A program made the position numbers and the translations under genes. The notes under the pieces are model-generated. The model did no database searches. It was not told where the DNA came from and worked only from the letters and a program-made list of their open reading frames with translations. From NCBI RefSeq assembly GCF_008001015.1, contig NZ_CP042862.1, forward strand, positions 3,224,001-3,288,000: 64,000 bases of DNA, written 5' to 3'. Below, in pieces: positions 35,918 to 43,754 of the stretch; position 1 is the first letter of the stretch, and each line of letters starts with the position of its first letter. This stretch comes from Serinicoccus profundi. GTDB lineage: Bacteria; Actinomycetota; Actinomycetes; Actinomycetales; Dermatophilaceae.

Positions 35918-36838
35918 TCAGGCGGATGGCTCTGGGTTGGTGGACGCCCACACCTGCCGGACCTCGGCGGCGACGGAGGCGACCGCGGGCCGCCGCTCGC
36001 TGGAGTCGCGGTGGACGAGCATGACGCGCCGGGTGGGCGGATCCTTGACAGGCAGGGCGACGACGGTGTCGGGCAGCTCGGGTCGGCCCAGGCGGGGCAT
36101 GAGGCCGATCCCGAAGCCGGCGGCGACGAGGGCGATCTTGCTGGGGTGGGTGTCGGCGGTCGCGGCGATGCGGTAGTCCAGGTGCCGCTCGCGCAGGGCC
36201 GTGAGCAGCCAGTCGCTGAAGACGCCCGGTGAGTCGTCGACCCAGTCGCGGTCCTCGCAGTCCCGCAGGTCGAGGATGCCGTTGCGGCCGATCCGCAGGT
36301 CGTGGTCGTGCGGCGCGATGAGGTCGACGACGTCGTTGCCCAGCACGCTCGCCACGAGCCCCTCCGGCAGGGCCTTGTGGTAGTCCGTCCAGTCGTGGAC
36401 GACGGCGAGGTCGACCTCCCCCCGACGCAGCGCACGCAACGAGCCCTCGGGGGTGAACTCGCGCACGGTCAGCCGCAGGAGGGGGTAGCGCTCGCGCAGC
36501 GCGGGGATCGTCGGCGCCAGCAACCCCACGATCCCGGTGGGGAAGGACGCGAGCACGAGCGGCCCCGAGACGTCGCTGGTGAGGAGCTCCAGCTCGGCCC
36601 GGGCGGCCTCGTCGAGCTGCTCCACCTCAGCGGCCAGCCGCACCAGCACCTCGGCCGCGTCGGTGGGCACGACATTGCGTCCCCGGCGCACCAGGACGGG
36701 CTGCCCCGCCTCCTGCTGGAGCCGGGTCAGCTGCTGGCTGACGGCGGAGGCCGTGAGCCCCAGACGGTCGGCCGCGGCGAGGACCGTGCCCTCCTCGACG
36801 ACCGCCTTGAGACTCACCAGGTGCTCGGGTGAAAACAT
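35918..36838 (-). CDS. LysR family transcriptional regulator
   Basis: A 306-residue LysR protein. ATG 36838 (MFSPEHLVSLKAVVEEG) is chosen; ATG 36856 in frame would start within the palindrome. HTH: TVLAAADRLGLTASAVSQQLTRLQQEAG. The effector domain includes LVLASFPTGIVGLLAPTIP and GFGIGLMPRLG. It is divergent from a small 30-codon gene (36944-37036), and the gap holds a 22-bp palindrome. LysR proteins usually control the divergent gene, so the small protein is the leading candidate target. Effector unknown. Confidence 0.88.
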   Translation of the reverse strand: MFSPEHLVSLKAVVEEGTVLAAADRLGLTASAVSQQLTRLQQEAGQPVLVRRGRNVVPTDAAEVLVRLAAEVEQLDEAARAELELLTSDVSGPLVLASFPTGIVGLLAPTIPALRERYPLLRLTVREFTPEGSLRALRRGEVDLAVVHDWTDYHKALPEGLVASVLGNDVVDLIAPHDHDLRIGRNGILDLRDCEDRDWVDDSPGVFSDWLLTALRERHLDYRIAATADTHPSKIALVAAGFGIGLMPRLGRPELPDTVVALPVKDPPTRRVMLVHRDSSERRPAVASVAAEVRQVWASTNPEPSA

Positions 36839-36845
36839 ACAGATA

Positions 36846-36867
36846 TTCTTACACATACCTGTAAGAA
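36846..36867. promoter_or_regulatory. Palindrome in the lysR/small-gene promoter region
   Basis: TTCTTACA (36846-36853) and TGTAAGAA (36860-36867) are perfect 8-bp arms with a 6-bp spacer, directly upstream of lysR in an AT-rich patch. The T...A symmetry fits a LysR recognition site. Confidence 0.6.
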
Positions 36868-36943
36868 ACGTTCGCTTGTGCTAACGCAAAAGCCCTGTCA
36901 GAGTAGTACCTGTCAGACCCCAACACGAAGAAAGGTGGCCATC

Positions 36944-37036
36944 ATGACCGCTCTGTCCAAGGCTTTCCGCAGCAGCACCCACGTGATCCTCGAGATCGGT
37001 CGCAACTGGCGCCCGATCGAGCACCTGCGCGGCTGA
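36944..37036 (+). CDS. Small protein of 30 residues, divergent from lysR
   Basis: ATG 36944 follows a strong ribosome site (GAAAGGTGG). It encodes MTALSKAFRSSTHVILEIGR then NWRPIEHLRG and is followed 13 nt later by a perfect 17-bp terminator stem. It has one weakly amphipathic segment, a net positive charge and no run of a single amino acid, so an attenuation leader is unlikely; nothing lies downstream on this strand. The combination of ribosome site, terminator and divergent LysR makes a real expressed small protein plausible. Function not recognised. Confidence 0.6.
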   Translation: MTALSKAFRSSTHVILEIGRNWRPIEHLRG

Positions 37037-37049
37037 CCCACGACGCACC

Positions 37050-37087
37050 GAGAAGCCGCCCCCGGGAGATCCCGGGGGCGGCTTCTC
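37050..37087 (+). terminator. Strong hairpin terminator after the small gene
   Basis: A perfect 17-bp stem (37050-37066 with 37071-37087) around a 4-nt loop. It may also serve the convergent matrixin gene that ends at 37111. Confidence 0.88.
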
Positions 37088-37110
37088 GCATCCCGCGTGC
37101 CGCGTCCCCC

Positions 37111-37821
37111 TCAGGCGCAGGCGGCCTCCTGCAGGGCTTCGAGCCCGGCGAGGTCGGCCTCGGTGAAGGCGTCCTGGCCGGAGTTCTCCGCCGCCATGAG
37201 GGCGTCGGCCTCCTCGGAGTGCCCCAGACCGAGGACGTGCACGAGCTCGTGCACCAGCACGACCTCCTCGTCCAGGCCGCGCAGCCAGCCCCCGCGCATC
37301 TCGGTGTCGAGGACGACCATGCCCCCGACCGCACGCGCGTCGCCACCAGGCCCGACGACGTAGGAGGCGCCCCCGAGCCCCGCGGTGGGCCCGGCGAGGT
37401 CCGGCACCTCCTCCTCGTCGGCCCACCCGATGAGCACCGGGCCCCGCTGCCGCCCCTCGAACTCGCGGTCGTCGGTCTCCCCCGTGACGACGAAGGTGAA
37501 CCCGCTGGCCTCGTTGACCCGGGAGACCGCGGAGGCGACGAGATCGGCATACCCCTCCGGGGCCCCGGCCGGGTTGACCTCCACCTCGATCTGCGCCTCG
37601 CACCCCCAGGTCACGGGCCGATCGCGGCTCGTGACCTGCATGAAGGTGTAGCCCTCGCCCCCGGACCCGGGCACGCCCGCCGACCGGTCGGAGTAGACCG
37701 TCCGGCGGACATTGCCGAAGTCGAGGCCGGGCGAGAGGTAGACCACCATGCTGATGACCAGCCCCATGACGAGCAGCACGCTGAGGATGCTCGTGCACCC
37801 GCCACCGCGCCGCTCAGCCAT
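37111..37821 (-). CDS. Matrixin-like zinc metalloprotease, membrane anchored
   Basis: A 236-residue protein. An N-terminal membrane helix (about 9-29, ILSVLLVMGLVISMVVYL) anchors an extracytoplasmic catalytic domain: VTWGCEAQIEVEVNPAGAPEG, then the zinc-binding HELVHVLGLGH (about 190-200) and the methionine turn in EADALMAAENSG. This is an intact relative of the broken gene at 21845-22550 and shows what that gene has lost. Substrates unknown. Located between the small-gene terminator and the LLM duo. Confidence 0.87.
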   Translation of the reverse strand: MAERRGGGCTSILSVLLVMGLVISMVVYLSPGLDFGNVRRTVYSDRSAGVPGSGGEGYTFMQVTSRDRPVTWGCEAQIEVEVNPAGAPEGYADLVASAVSRVNEASGFTFVVTGETDDREFEGRQRGPVLIGWADEEEVPDLAGPTAGLGGASYVVGPGGDARAVGGMVVLDTEMRGGWLRGLDEEVVLVHELVHVLGLGHSEEADALMAAENSGQDAFTEADLAGLEALQEAACA

Positions 37822-37839
37822 GGGACCAGTGTGCCCGGG

Positions 37840-38487
37840 CTACTGGCCCAGCCCGGCGAGCAGGTCCTCGAAGTCGGTGACCTGCTGCTCGACCCGCGTG
37901 CCCGCGCTCCGGCTGCCCTCCGACGGGCCGAAGCCCGCGACGCCGGCCGCCACGACGGCACCGGCGAGCTCGCCGGCCGCGCGGGTGATGCGCCGGCCCA
38001 GGTCGGCCGAGCCGGCCCCGCCGAAGTCGTCGGTCGCGGCGAAGACCCCGGTGGGGACGACCGCGGCGCGCAGGTAGCTGAACAATGGCCGCAGCGCGTG
38101 GTCCAGCACCAGCTGGTGGCGCGCCGTGCCCGCCGTGGCGGCGATGAGCACGGGCATCCCCGAGATCGCCTCAGGGTCGAGCACGTCGACGAACATCTTG
38201 AACAGCCCCGAGTAGCTCGCCGCGAAGACCGGGGTGACCGCGATGAGCGCGTCGGCCGAGGAGACCAGGTCCCGGGCCTGCGCGACGGCGGGCGTCGGCA
38301 TACCTCCCGTGGTCATGGTCGTGGCCAGGTCGTGCGCGAGCTCGCGCAGCTCGACGACCTCGACCGAGGCCGCCTCGCCGCGCGCCGACACCTGGGCGGT
38401 GACGGCGTCGGCGAGCCGGTCGGCCAGCAGCCGGGTCGAGCTGGGCTGGGAGAGCCCGGCGGTGGTGACGACGATGCGGCGGGTCAT
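37840..38487 (-). CDS. FMN reductase of the CE1759 family (LLM partner)
   Basis: A 215-residue flavodoxin-fold NAD(P)H-dependent FMN reductase. It starts TRRIVVTTAGLSQPSSTRLLADRL (the flavin phosphate loop) and has AVTPVFAASYSGLFKMFVDVLD and TAGTARHQL. This family (TIGR04037) is defined by its genomic pairing with a CE1758-type luciferase-like monooxygenase, which lies 36 bp upstream here. It should supply reduced FMN to that enzyme. Confidence 0.9.
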   Translation of the reverse strand: MTRRIVVTTAGLSQPSSTRLLADRLADAVTAQVSARGEAASVEVVELRELAHDLATTMTTGGMPTPAVAQARDLVSSADALIAVTPVFAASYSGLFKMFVDVLDPEAISGMPVLIAATAGTARHQLVLDHALRPLFSYLRAAVVPTGVFAATDDFGGAGSADLGRRITRAAGELAGAVVAAGVAGFGPSEGSRSAGTRVEQQVTDFEDLLAGLGQ

Positions 38488-38523
38488 GACGTGCTCCCTC
38501 TCTCGGTATGCGGTGCAGCTGGG

Positions 38524-39660
38524 TCAGGCGGTGGCTGCTGCGGTCTCGCTCGCCCGGGCAGGGGCGACGAGGTGGTGCGGCGCGCCCGGTCCCTGCGCCA
38601 CGAGCGAGGCGTGGGTGGGCGGGTCGCTCGGGACGTGCGCCGGGCGACGGGCCTCGAACTCGCGCCGGAGCACCGGCACGACCTCGCGGCCGAGGATCTC
38701 GATCTGCTCGAGGACGACGTCCTTGGGCAGGCCGGCGTGGTCCATGAGGAACAACTGGCGCTGGTAGTCCCCGACCTGGTCGGCGAAGCCGAGCGTGCGC
38801 TCGATGACCATCTCGGGCGTCCCCACGGTCAGCGGGGTCATCCGGGTGAACTCCTCCAGGCTCGGGCCGTGGCCGTAGACCGGGGCGACGTCGAAGTAGG
38901 GCCGGAAGGCCTTCTTCGCCTCCGCCTCGCTGCCGGCCAGGAAGACCTGGCCACCGAGGCCCACGATCGCCTGGTCGGCCGAGCCGTGGCCGTAGTGCTC
39001 GAACCGGCGGCGGTAGAGCTCGACCATCTGCGCGGTGTGCTCGATGTTCCAGAAGATGTTGTTGTGGAAGAAGCCGTCACCGTAGTAGGCGGCCTGCTCC
39101 GCGATCTCCGTGGACCGGATCGACCCGTGCCAGACGAACGGCGGGGTGTCGTCCAACGGCCGCGGGGTCGAGGTGAAGCCCTGCAGCGGCGTGCGGAACT
39201 TGCCCTGCCAGTCGACGACTTCCTCGCGCCACAGGCGGCGCAGCAGGTGGTAGTTCTCCACCGCGAGCGGCACGCCCTGACGGATGTCCTTGCCGAACCA
39301 CGGGTAGACCGGGCCGGTGTTGCCGCGACCCATCATCAGGTCGACGCGGCCGCCGGACAGGTGCTGCAGGAAGGCGTAGTCCTCCGCGATCCGCACCGGG
39401 TCGGTCGTCGTGATGAGCGTGGTCGCGGTCGACAGCTTGAGGTTCTGCGTCTGCGCGGCGATGTAGGCCAGGTGGGTGGTGGGCGCGGAGGAGATGAACG
39501 GCGGGTTGTGGTGCTGACCGCTCGCGAAGACGTCGAGACCCACCTCCTCGGCCTTGAGCGCATAGTCCGTCATCGCGGAGATCCGCTCGCCCTCGCCGGG
39601 GGTGCGGCCCGTCGTCGGGTCCTGCGTGACGTCACCGACGCTGAAGATACCGAACTGCAT
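38524..39660 (-). CDS. LLM-class flavin-dependent monooxygenase, CE1758 family
   Basis: A 378-residue bacterial-luciferase-like protein (TIGR04036 type). Start at 39660 behind AGGAGGGCG. Family features are MQFGIFSVGDVTQDPTTG, ASGQHHNPPFISSAPTTH, STATTLITTTDPVRIAEDYA and GGRVDLMMGRGNTGPVYPW. It probably hydroxylates or cleaves a small organic substrate with reduced FMN from its partner; the natural substrate of the duo is not known to me. An operator-like set of GTTGAT/ATCAAC half-sites lies in its leader. Confidence 0.9.
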   Translation of the reverse strand: MQFGIFSVGDVTQDPTTGRTPGEGERISAMTDYALKAEEVGLDVFASGQHHNPPFISSAPTTHLAYIAAQTQNLKLSTATTLITTTDPVRIAEDYAFLQHLSGGRVDLMMGRGNTGPVYPWFGKDIRQGVPLAVENYHLLRRLWREEVVDWQGKFRTPLQGFTSTPRPLDDTPPFVWHGSIRSTEIAEQAAYYGDGFFHNNIFWNIEHTAQMVELYRRRFEHYGHGSADQAIVGLGGQVFLAGSEAEAKKAFRPYFDVAPVYGHGPSLEEFTRMTPLTVGTPEMVIERTLGFADQVGDYQRQLFLMDHAGLPKDVVLEQIEILGREVVPVLRREFEARRPAHVPSDPPTHASLVAQGPGAPHHLVAPARASETAAATA

Positions 39661-39680
39661 CTCTCTCGCCCTCCTGGGTT

Positions 39681-39703
39681 GTTGATGTATCAACTATATC
39701 AAC
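39681..39703. promoter_or_regulatory. GTTGAT half-sites upstream of the LLM duo, candidate MarR-type operator
   Basis: GTTGAT (39681-39686) faces ATCAAC (39689-39694), and a further ATCAAC lies at 39698-39703. The site is AT-rich in a GC-rich background and 21 bp upstream of the start codon. The regulator is not in the neighbourhood. Confidence 0.55.
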
Positions 39704-39814
39704 ACCCGCGCCGCCTCGATATTCCAGGGCCCCCTCGCCGGGCCAGGAGCACCCCGAGGTATGCCGCACCTCGCCCGGTCGTGGAGCGGGCGCGGATCCG
39801 CTACTCTCGGGCCA

Positions 39815-39831
39815 GACGTTGACGCAACGTC
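39815..39831. promoter_or_regulatory. LacI-type palindrome before the MFS/binding-protein pair
   Basis: GACGTTG (39815-39821) and CAACGTC (39825-39831) are perfect arms around ACG, 18 bp before the start codon. Size and CG-rich arms fit a LacI-family operator. No lacI gene is adjacent, so the regulator is elsewhere. Confidence 0.6.
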
Positions 39832-39848
39832 AAAGGGAAGGGGCACGG

Positions 39849-41183
39849 ATGGTGACGCTGCCGGCCGAGAGCGACCAGCGAGAGGCGCCGCTGGTCGCGC
39901 GACACCTGAGAGTGCCGTTCGTGCTGCTCCTGCTGTGTTTCGCCGCCTGGGGCATGGCGGCCAACCTCACGGACATCCTCGTGGGGGTGTTCCGCGGCAT
40001 TTTCGACATGTCGAACTTCCAGTCCTCGCTGGTGCAGTTCGCCTACTACGGGGCCTACTTCCTGCTCGCCGTCCCGGCCGCCTTCATCAACGCCCGCTTC
40101 GGCTTCAAGGCCGGGGTCCTCGTCGGCCTGGGCCTGGCGGCCGCCGGGGGATTTCTCTTCATCCCGGCCAGCCAGATGCTCGCCTACAACATGTTCCTGC
40201 TCGCGCTCTTCGTCCTGGCGGCAGGGCTCTCGATCCTGGAGACCTCGGCCAACCCCTTCGTCATCGCGATGGGCGACGAGCAGAGCGCGACGCAACGGCT
40301 CAACCTCGCGCAGTCCTTCAACCCGGTCGGCGCCAACCTCGGCGTGCTCATGGGCGCGGTCCTCATCCTGCCCAACCTCACCCCCGAGGAGAGCAAGACG
40401 ATCATGGGTGAGGCCGAGCTGGTCGCCGCCCAGGAGGCCGACCTGCTGCTGGTGCTTCGCCCCTACCTCGTCATCGCCGGGATCCTCGTCGCGATCTGGC
40501 TCCTCATCGCCTTCCGCAAGATGCAGATGCCGACGGAGCCGGAGGCGGTCGACCTCACCGAGGGCGGCGGCGGGACCTTCGCCCGGCTGTGGGCCAACCG
40601 GCACTACCGCTACGGCGTCATCGCGCAGTTCTTCAACGTCGCCGCGCAGACCTGCACGTGGACCTTCACCATCCTCTACGCCCAGGACGTCGTCGGCACG
40701 TCCTCGGCCGCCGCGGGGTGGTGGCTCCAGGCCAGCCTCATCATCTTCCTCGTCTCGCGCTTCGTCATGACGTGGTTGCTGGGGATCTTCCGCCCGGCGC
40801 TGCTGCTGCTCATCATGTCGCTCTTCGGGGTGGCCTGCTGCCTGACCTCGATGTTCGTCCTCAACATCGTCGGCCTCATCGCCGTGGTGGCGATCTCGGC
40901 GGGACTCTCCCTGATGTTCCCGACGATCTACGGCCTGGCGCTGCAGGGGCTCGGGCCGGACGCGAAGTTCGGCTCGGCCGGGCTGGTCATGGCGATCCTC
41001 GGCGGTGCGCTCGTGCCGATGGTCCACGCGGCGGTCATGGACGCGGCCGGGTCGGCGATGGGGTATGTCGTCCCCGGCGTCTGCCTGCTGCTCGTCGCCT
41101 GCTACGCCCTCTTCGATCTGCGGACCGACCGGGCCGGCGGCGAGACCACCCGACCCGTGCACGAGGCGGGAGCGGGCCGATGA
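39849..41183 (+). CDS. MFS sugar permease, FucP family
   Basis: A 444-residue carrier with 12 hydrophobic helices, start behind GGGAAGGGG. It matches the fucose/glucose-galactose porter group: CFAAWGMAANLTDILVGVFRGIF, LVQFAYYGAYFLLAVPAAFI, LSILETSANPFV and RLNLAQSFNPVGANLG. It should import a hexose or deoxyhexose with protons. Its stop overlaps the start of a periplasmic-type sugar-binding lipoprotein (ATGA), an unusual pairing for an MFS carrier. Confidence 0.9.
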   Translation: MVTLPAESDQREAPLVARHLRVPFVLLLLCFAAWGMAANLTDILVGVFRGIFDMSNFQSSLVQFAYYGAYFLLAVPAAFINARFGFKAGVLVGLGLAAAGGFLFIPASQMLAYNMFLLALFVLAAGLSILETSANPFVIAMGDEQSATQRLNLAQSFNPVGANLGVLMGAVLILPNLTPEESKTIMGEAELVAAQEADLLLVLRPYLVIAGILVAIWLLIAFRKMQMPTEPEAVDLTEGGGGTFARLWANRHYRYGVIAQFFNVAAQTCTWTFTILYAQDVVGTSSAAAGWWLQASLIIFLVSRFVMTWLLGIFRPALLLLIMSLFGVACCLTSMFVLNIVGLIAVVAISAGLSLMFPTIYGLALQGLGPDAKFGSAGLVMAILGGALVPMVHAAVMDAAGSAMGYVVPGVCLLLVACYALFDLRTDRAGGETTRPVHEAGAGR

Positions 41184-42184
41184 GCGCGGCATACCCCCTC
41201 CGGTCGCTGGTGCTGGCCGGCTCCCTGCTCGCAGGGCTCGCGCTGGCGGGCTGCGGCGAGGACCAGGGTGAGGCGGTGACGGTCGGTCTCATCACCAAGC
41301 AGGAGGAGAACCCCTACTGGGTCGAGATGCGCGAGGTCGCGCAGGAGACCGCCGACGACCTCGACGTGGAGCTGCTCACCGCCACCGGCACCAGCGACAC
41401 CGACGTCGAGTCCCAGGAGGCGGCACTGGACGACATGGTGGAGCAGGGCGCCGACGGCATCCTCATCGCACCGACCGACGCCGAGGCGCTGAGCGAGGCG
41501 ATCGGCCGCGCGCAGGACGCGGGGGTCCGGGTCATCGCGGTCGACACCCCGACCGACCCGCCGGAGCTCATGGACGCGACCTTCGCCACGGACAACGAGC
41601 GCGCCGGCCAGCTCATCGGGGAGTATGCCGCGGCCAAGGCCGAGGAACTGGGTCTGGACGCGCAGATCGTCACGTTGGACCTCACGCCGGGGGTGAGCAC
41701 CGGCGAGCAGCGGCGTGCGGGGTTTCTCAGCGGCTTCGGGGTCGAGGAGGGCGACGCAGCGATCGTGGCCTCGGTCGACACCGAGGGAGACCGCGACAAC
41801 GCTGCGGTCGCGATGACCCAGGTGCTCTCCGAGCATCCCGACGTCAATGTGGTCTACACGGTCAACGAGCCGGCGGCGCTCGGCGCCCTGGCCGCGCTCG
41901 AGGAGGAGGGGGTCGACATGGACGAGCTCGTCCTGGTGTCGGTCGACGGCGGGTGCCGGGCGATGCGGGAGGGCGTGCGGCCCGGGCTCATCGACGCGAC
42001 GGCGATGCAGTATCCGCAGAACATGGCTCGCGAGGGGGTGCGGGCGGTCGCCCGCGCGGTGCGGGACGGGGAGGAGCCCACCGGCTACCTCGACACCGGG
42101 ACGCTGCTGGTCAGCGACGACCCGGTGGAGGGGGTGGAGTCACGCCGGGTGGAGTTCGGCGTGCGGACCTGCTGGGGGTCCTGA
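41180..42184 (+). CDS. Sugar-binding lipoprotein (ribose/fructose type, peripla_BP_4)
   Basis: A 334-residue lipoprotein: signal peptide with lipobox LALAGC (Cys25), then the RbsB-like fold VTVGLITKQEENPYWVEM, ADGILIAPTDAEAL, AVDTPTD and DLTPGVSTGEQRRAGF. It ends in a binding-cleft pattern with DATAMQYPQNMAREGV. Such proteins normally feed an ABC importer, but neither permease nor ATPase follows. Coupling to the FucP-like gene suggests either capture for the MFS carrier, sensing, or use with a distant ABC system. Confidence 0.87.
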   Translation: MSAAYPLRSLVLAGSLLAGLALAGCGEDQGEAVTVGLITKQEENPYWVEMREVAQETADDLDVELLTATGTSDTDVESQEAALDDMVEQGADGILIAPTDAEALSEAIGRAQDAGVRVIAVDTPTDPPELMDATFATDNERAGQLIGEYAAAKAEELGLDAQIVTLDLTPGVSTGEQRRAGFLSGFGVEEGDAAIVASVDTEGDRDNAAVAMTQVLSEHPDVNVVYTVNEPAALGALAALEEEGVDMDELVLVSVDGGCRAMREGVRPGLIDATAMQYPQNMAREGVRAVARAVRDGEEPTGYLDTGTLLVSDDPVEGVESRRVEFGVRTCWGS

Positions 42185-42190
42185 GCGGGG

Positions 42191-42313
42191 TCAGCGAAGA
42201 GAGCGCTGCGTGGCGGAGGGCCACGCCACGACGGCCGCGCTGCGGGTGGCGGGCAGGGAGCGGATGTCGTGCTGCGAGCGACCGACGAGGAGCGAGATCA
42301 GGTATTTGGCCAT
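42191..42313 (-). CDS. Possible 40-residue small ORF
   Basis: A frame beginning MAKYLISLLVGRSQHD divergent from the downstream lysR. Its start lies in an AT-rich region with two direct CATACGTC copies (near 42311 and 42340). No homology recognised and no clear ribosome site. It could be the target of the LysR protein, a remnant of a larger gene, or chance. Confidence 0.25.
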   Translation of the reverse strand: MAKYLISLLVGRSQHDIRSLPATRSAAVVAWPSATQRSLR

Positions 42314-42389
42314 ACGTCTACGGTCCTCGACTCCGACCCATACGTCCAATGTCTTCTAGTCACCTCAACCATGCGCTAGCGTCATAGAT

Positions 42390-43322
42390 GTGGAGATCCA
42401 GACGCTGCGGTGGTTCCAGCTCGTCGCCGACGGGGTCACGGTCACCGAGGTGAGCGAGCTGGAGATGGTCTCCCAGCCCGCGGTGTCGCGGGCCCTGGGC
42501 CGGCTCGAGCGGGAGATCGGCGCTCCGCTCCTGCGCCGGGAGGGCCGAGTGCTGCGGATGACGCATGCCGGCACTCTCTTCAAACGTCACGTCGACGCCC
42601 TCCTGCACGAGCTGGACGACGGTGTCGCCGCGGTGCAGCAGCTCCTCGACCCCGAGACCGGCACCGTCACGGTCGCCTTCCAGCCCTCGCTCGGCACCTG
42701 GCTCGTCCCCGATCTCGTGACGAGCTTCCGCGCCGCCCACCCCGAGGTCCGGCTCGACCTGCGCACCAAGGACGACGAGACGGTCCCTGCTGTCGGTCCG
42801 CGCAGCGACGTGGACCTCGAGCTGTCGACCCTGCGCCCGCACCGCGGCGAGGACGAGCCGCGGTGGCGGGCGCTGGTCGCCGAACCGCTGCGGCTCCTCG
42901 TCGGGCCCGACCACCGGCTGGCCGACAGTGGCTCCGTCGCGCTGAGCCAGGTCGCCGAGGACCCGTTCGTCGTCATGACGTCGACGTCGGTGCTGCGCAA
43001 GCACACCGAGCAGCTCTGCGCGGAGGTGGGTTTCAGCCCCCAGGTGGCCTTCGTCGCGGCCGACCTGCCCACCCTGCGCGGGTATGTCGCAGCGGGGCTG
43101 GGGGTGGCGGTCGCACCCACCCGGTGGGGAGGCTCGGTCGCGGCACCGGTCACCGGTCTCCACGTGCTCGCCCTGGAGGATCGCACCGCGACCCGTGACG
43201 TCGGGCTGTCCTGGGCTCCCCGCCGCCGGCTCCTGCCCTCGGCCGACCTCTTCCGCCGGCACGTGCTGGAGCGCGCCGAGGCGCGCCTGCTGCCCGAGCC
43301 CGTGCCGCCGACGGAGGCGTAG
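42390..43322 (+). CDS. LysR family transcriptional regulator
   Basis: A 310-residue LysR protein. GTG 42390 gives VEIQTLRWFQLVADGVTVTEVSE; the HTH is EVSELEMVSQPAVSRALGRLEREIG. The effector domain has VTVAFQPSLGTWLVPDLV and YVAAGLGVAVAPTRWGG. There is no ribosome site, so the transcript may be leaderless. No clear metabolic partner is divergent from it in the window. Convergent with the ankyrin gene, 2 bp apart. Confidence 0.87.
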   Translation: MEIQTLRWFQLVADGVTVTEVSELEMVSQPAVSRALGRLEREIGAPLLRREGRVLRMTHAGTLFKRHVDALLHELDDGVAAVQQLLDPETGTVTVAFQPSLGTWLVPDLVTSFRAAHPEVRLDLRTKDDETVPAVGPRSDVDLELSTLRPHRGEDEPRWRALVAEPLRLLVGPDHRLADSGSVALSQVAEDPFVVMTSTSVLRKHTEQLCAEVGFSPQVAFVAADLPTLRGYVAAGLGVAVAPTRWGGSVAAPVTGLHVLALEDRTATRDVGLSWAPRRRLLPSADLFRRHVLERAEARLLPEPVPPTEA

Positions 43323-43324
43323 GC

Positions 43325-43729
43325 TCAGGCGCCCCGGTCGGTGATCAGGTCCTCTCGACCGAACATCGCCGCCGTCTCGCGTGCGGTCGGCTGCCCCGCG
43401 TCGACGTCGGCGCCGTGCTCCAGCAGGACCTCCACGACGTCAGCCTCGCCCTTGAAGACCGCGCCCGCCAGGGGCGACTGGCCGCGGTCGTTGAGCCGGT
43501 CGACGTCGGCGCCCCGGTCGGCGAGCGCGGCGACGGTCGGGGCGTGCCCGTGGTAGGCCGCGAGCATGAGCAGGGTGTTGCCGGACGGGTCGGTGAGGTC
43601 GAGCGGCGCCCCGGCGTCGACGTAGGCCGCGAGCCGTTGCGCCTCCCCGCCCCGGGCGAGGTCGAAGAGGACGTGCGCGAGGTCGACGACCTCCGGCGCA
43701 GGGGTGTCGGGGCCGAGCGGGTCGTTCAT
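43325..43729 (-). CDS. Ankyrin repeat protein
   Basis: A 134-residue protein made of about three ankyrin repeats: GNTLLMLAAYHGHAPTVAAL, GQSPLAGAVFKGEADVVEVL and a degenerate last repeat ARETAAMFGRED. No signal or membrane segment. Small stand-alone ankyrin proteins are common in actinobacteria and presumably bind another protein. The partner is unknown. Confidence 0.88.
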   Translation of the reverse strand: MNDPLGPDTPAPEVVDLAHVLFDLARGGEAQRLAAYVDAGAPLDLTDPSGNTLLMLAAYHGHAPTVAALADRGADVDRLNDRGQSPLAGAVFKGEADVVEVLLEHGADVDAGQPTARETAAMFGREDLITDRGA

Positions 43730-43754
43730 GGGCGCGAGCCTACGCGCCGCGACA

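Noticed and set aside
39016-39032. Further copy of the CGCAGATGGTCG repeat (as CGACCATCTGCG) in the LLM gene
   Set aside because: Only the short stretch CGACCATCTGCG matches, it encodes conserved family residues (AQMVEL), and the rest of the repeat unit is absent.
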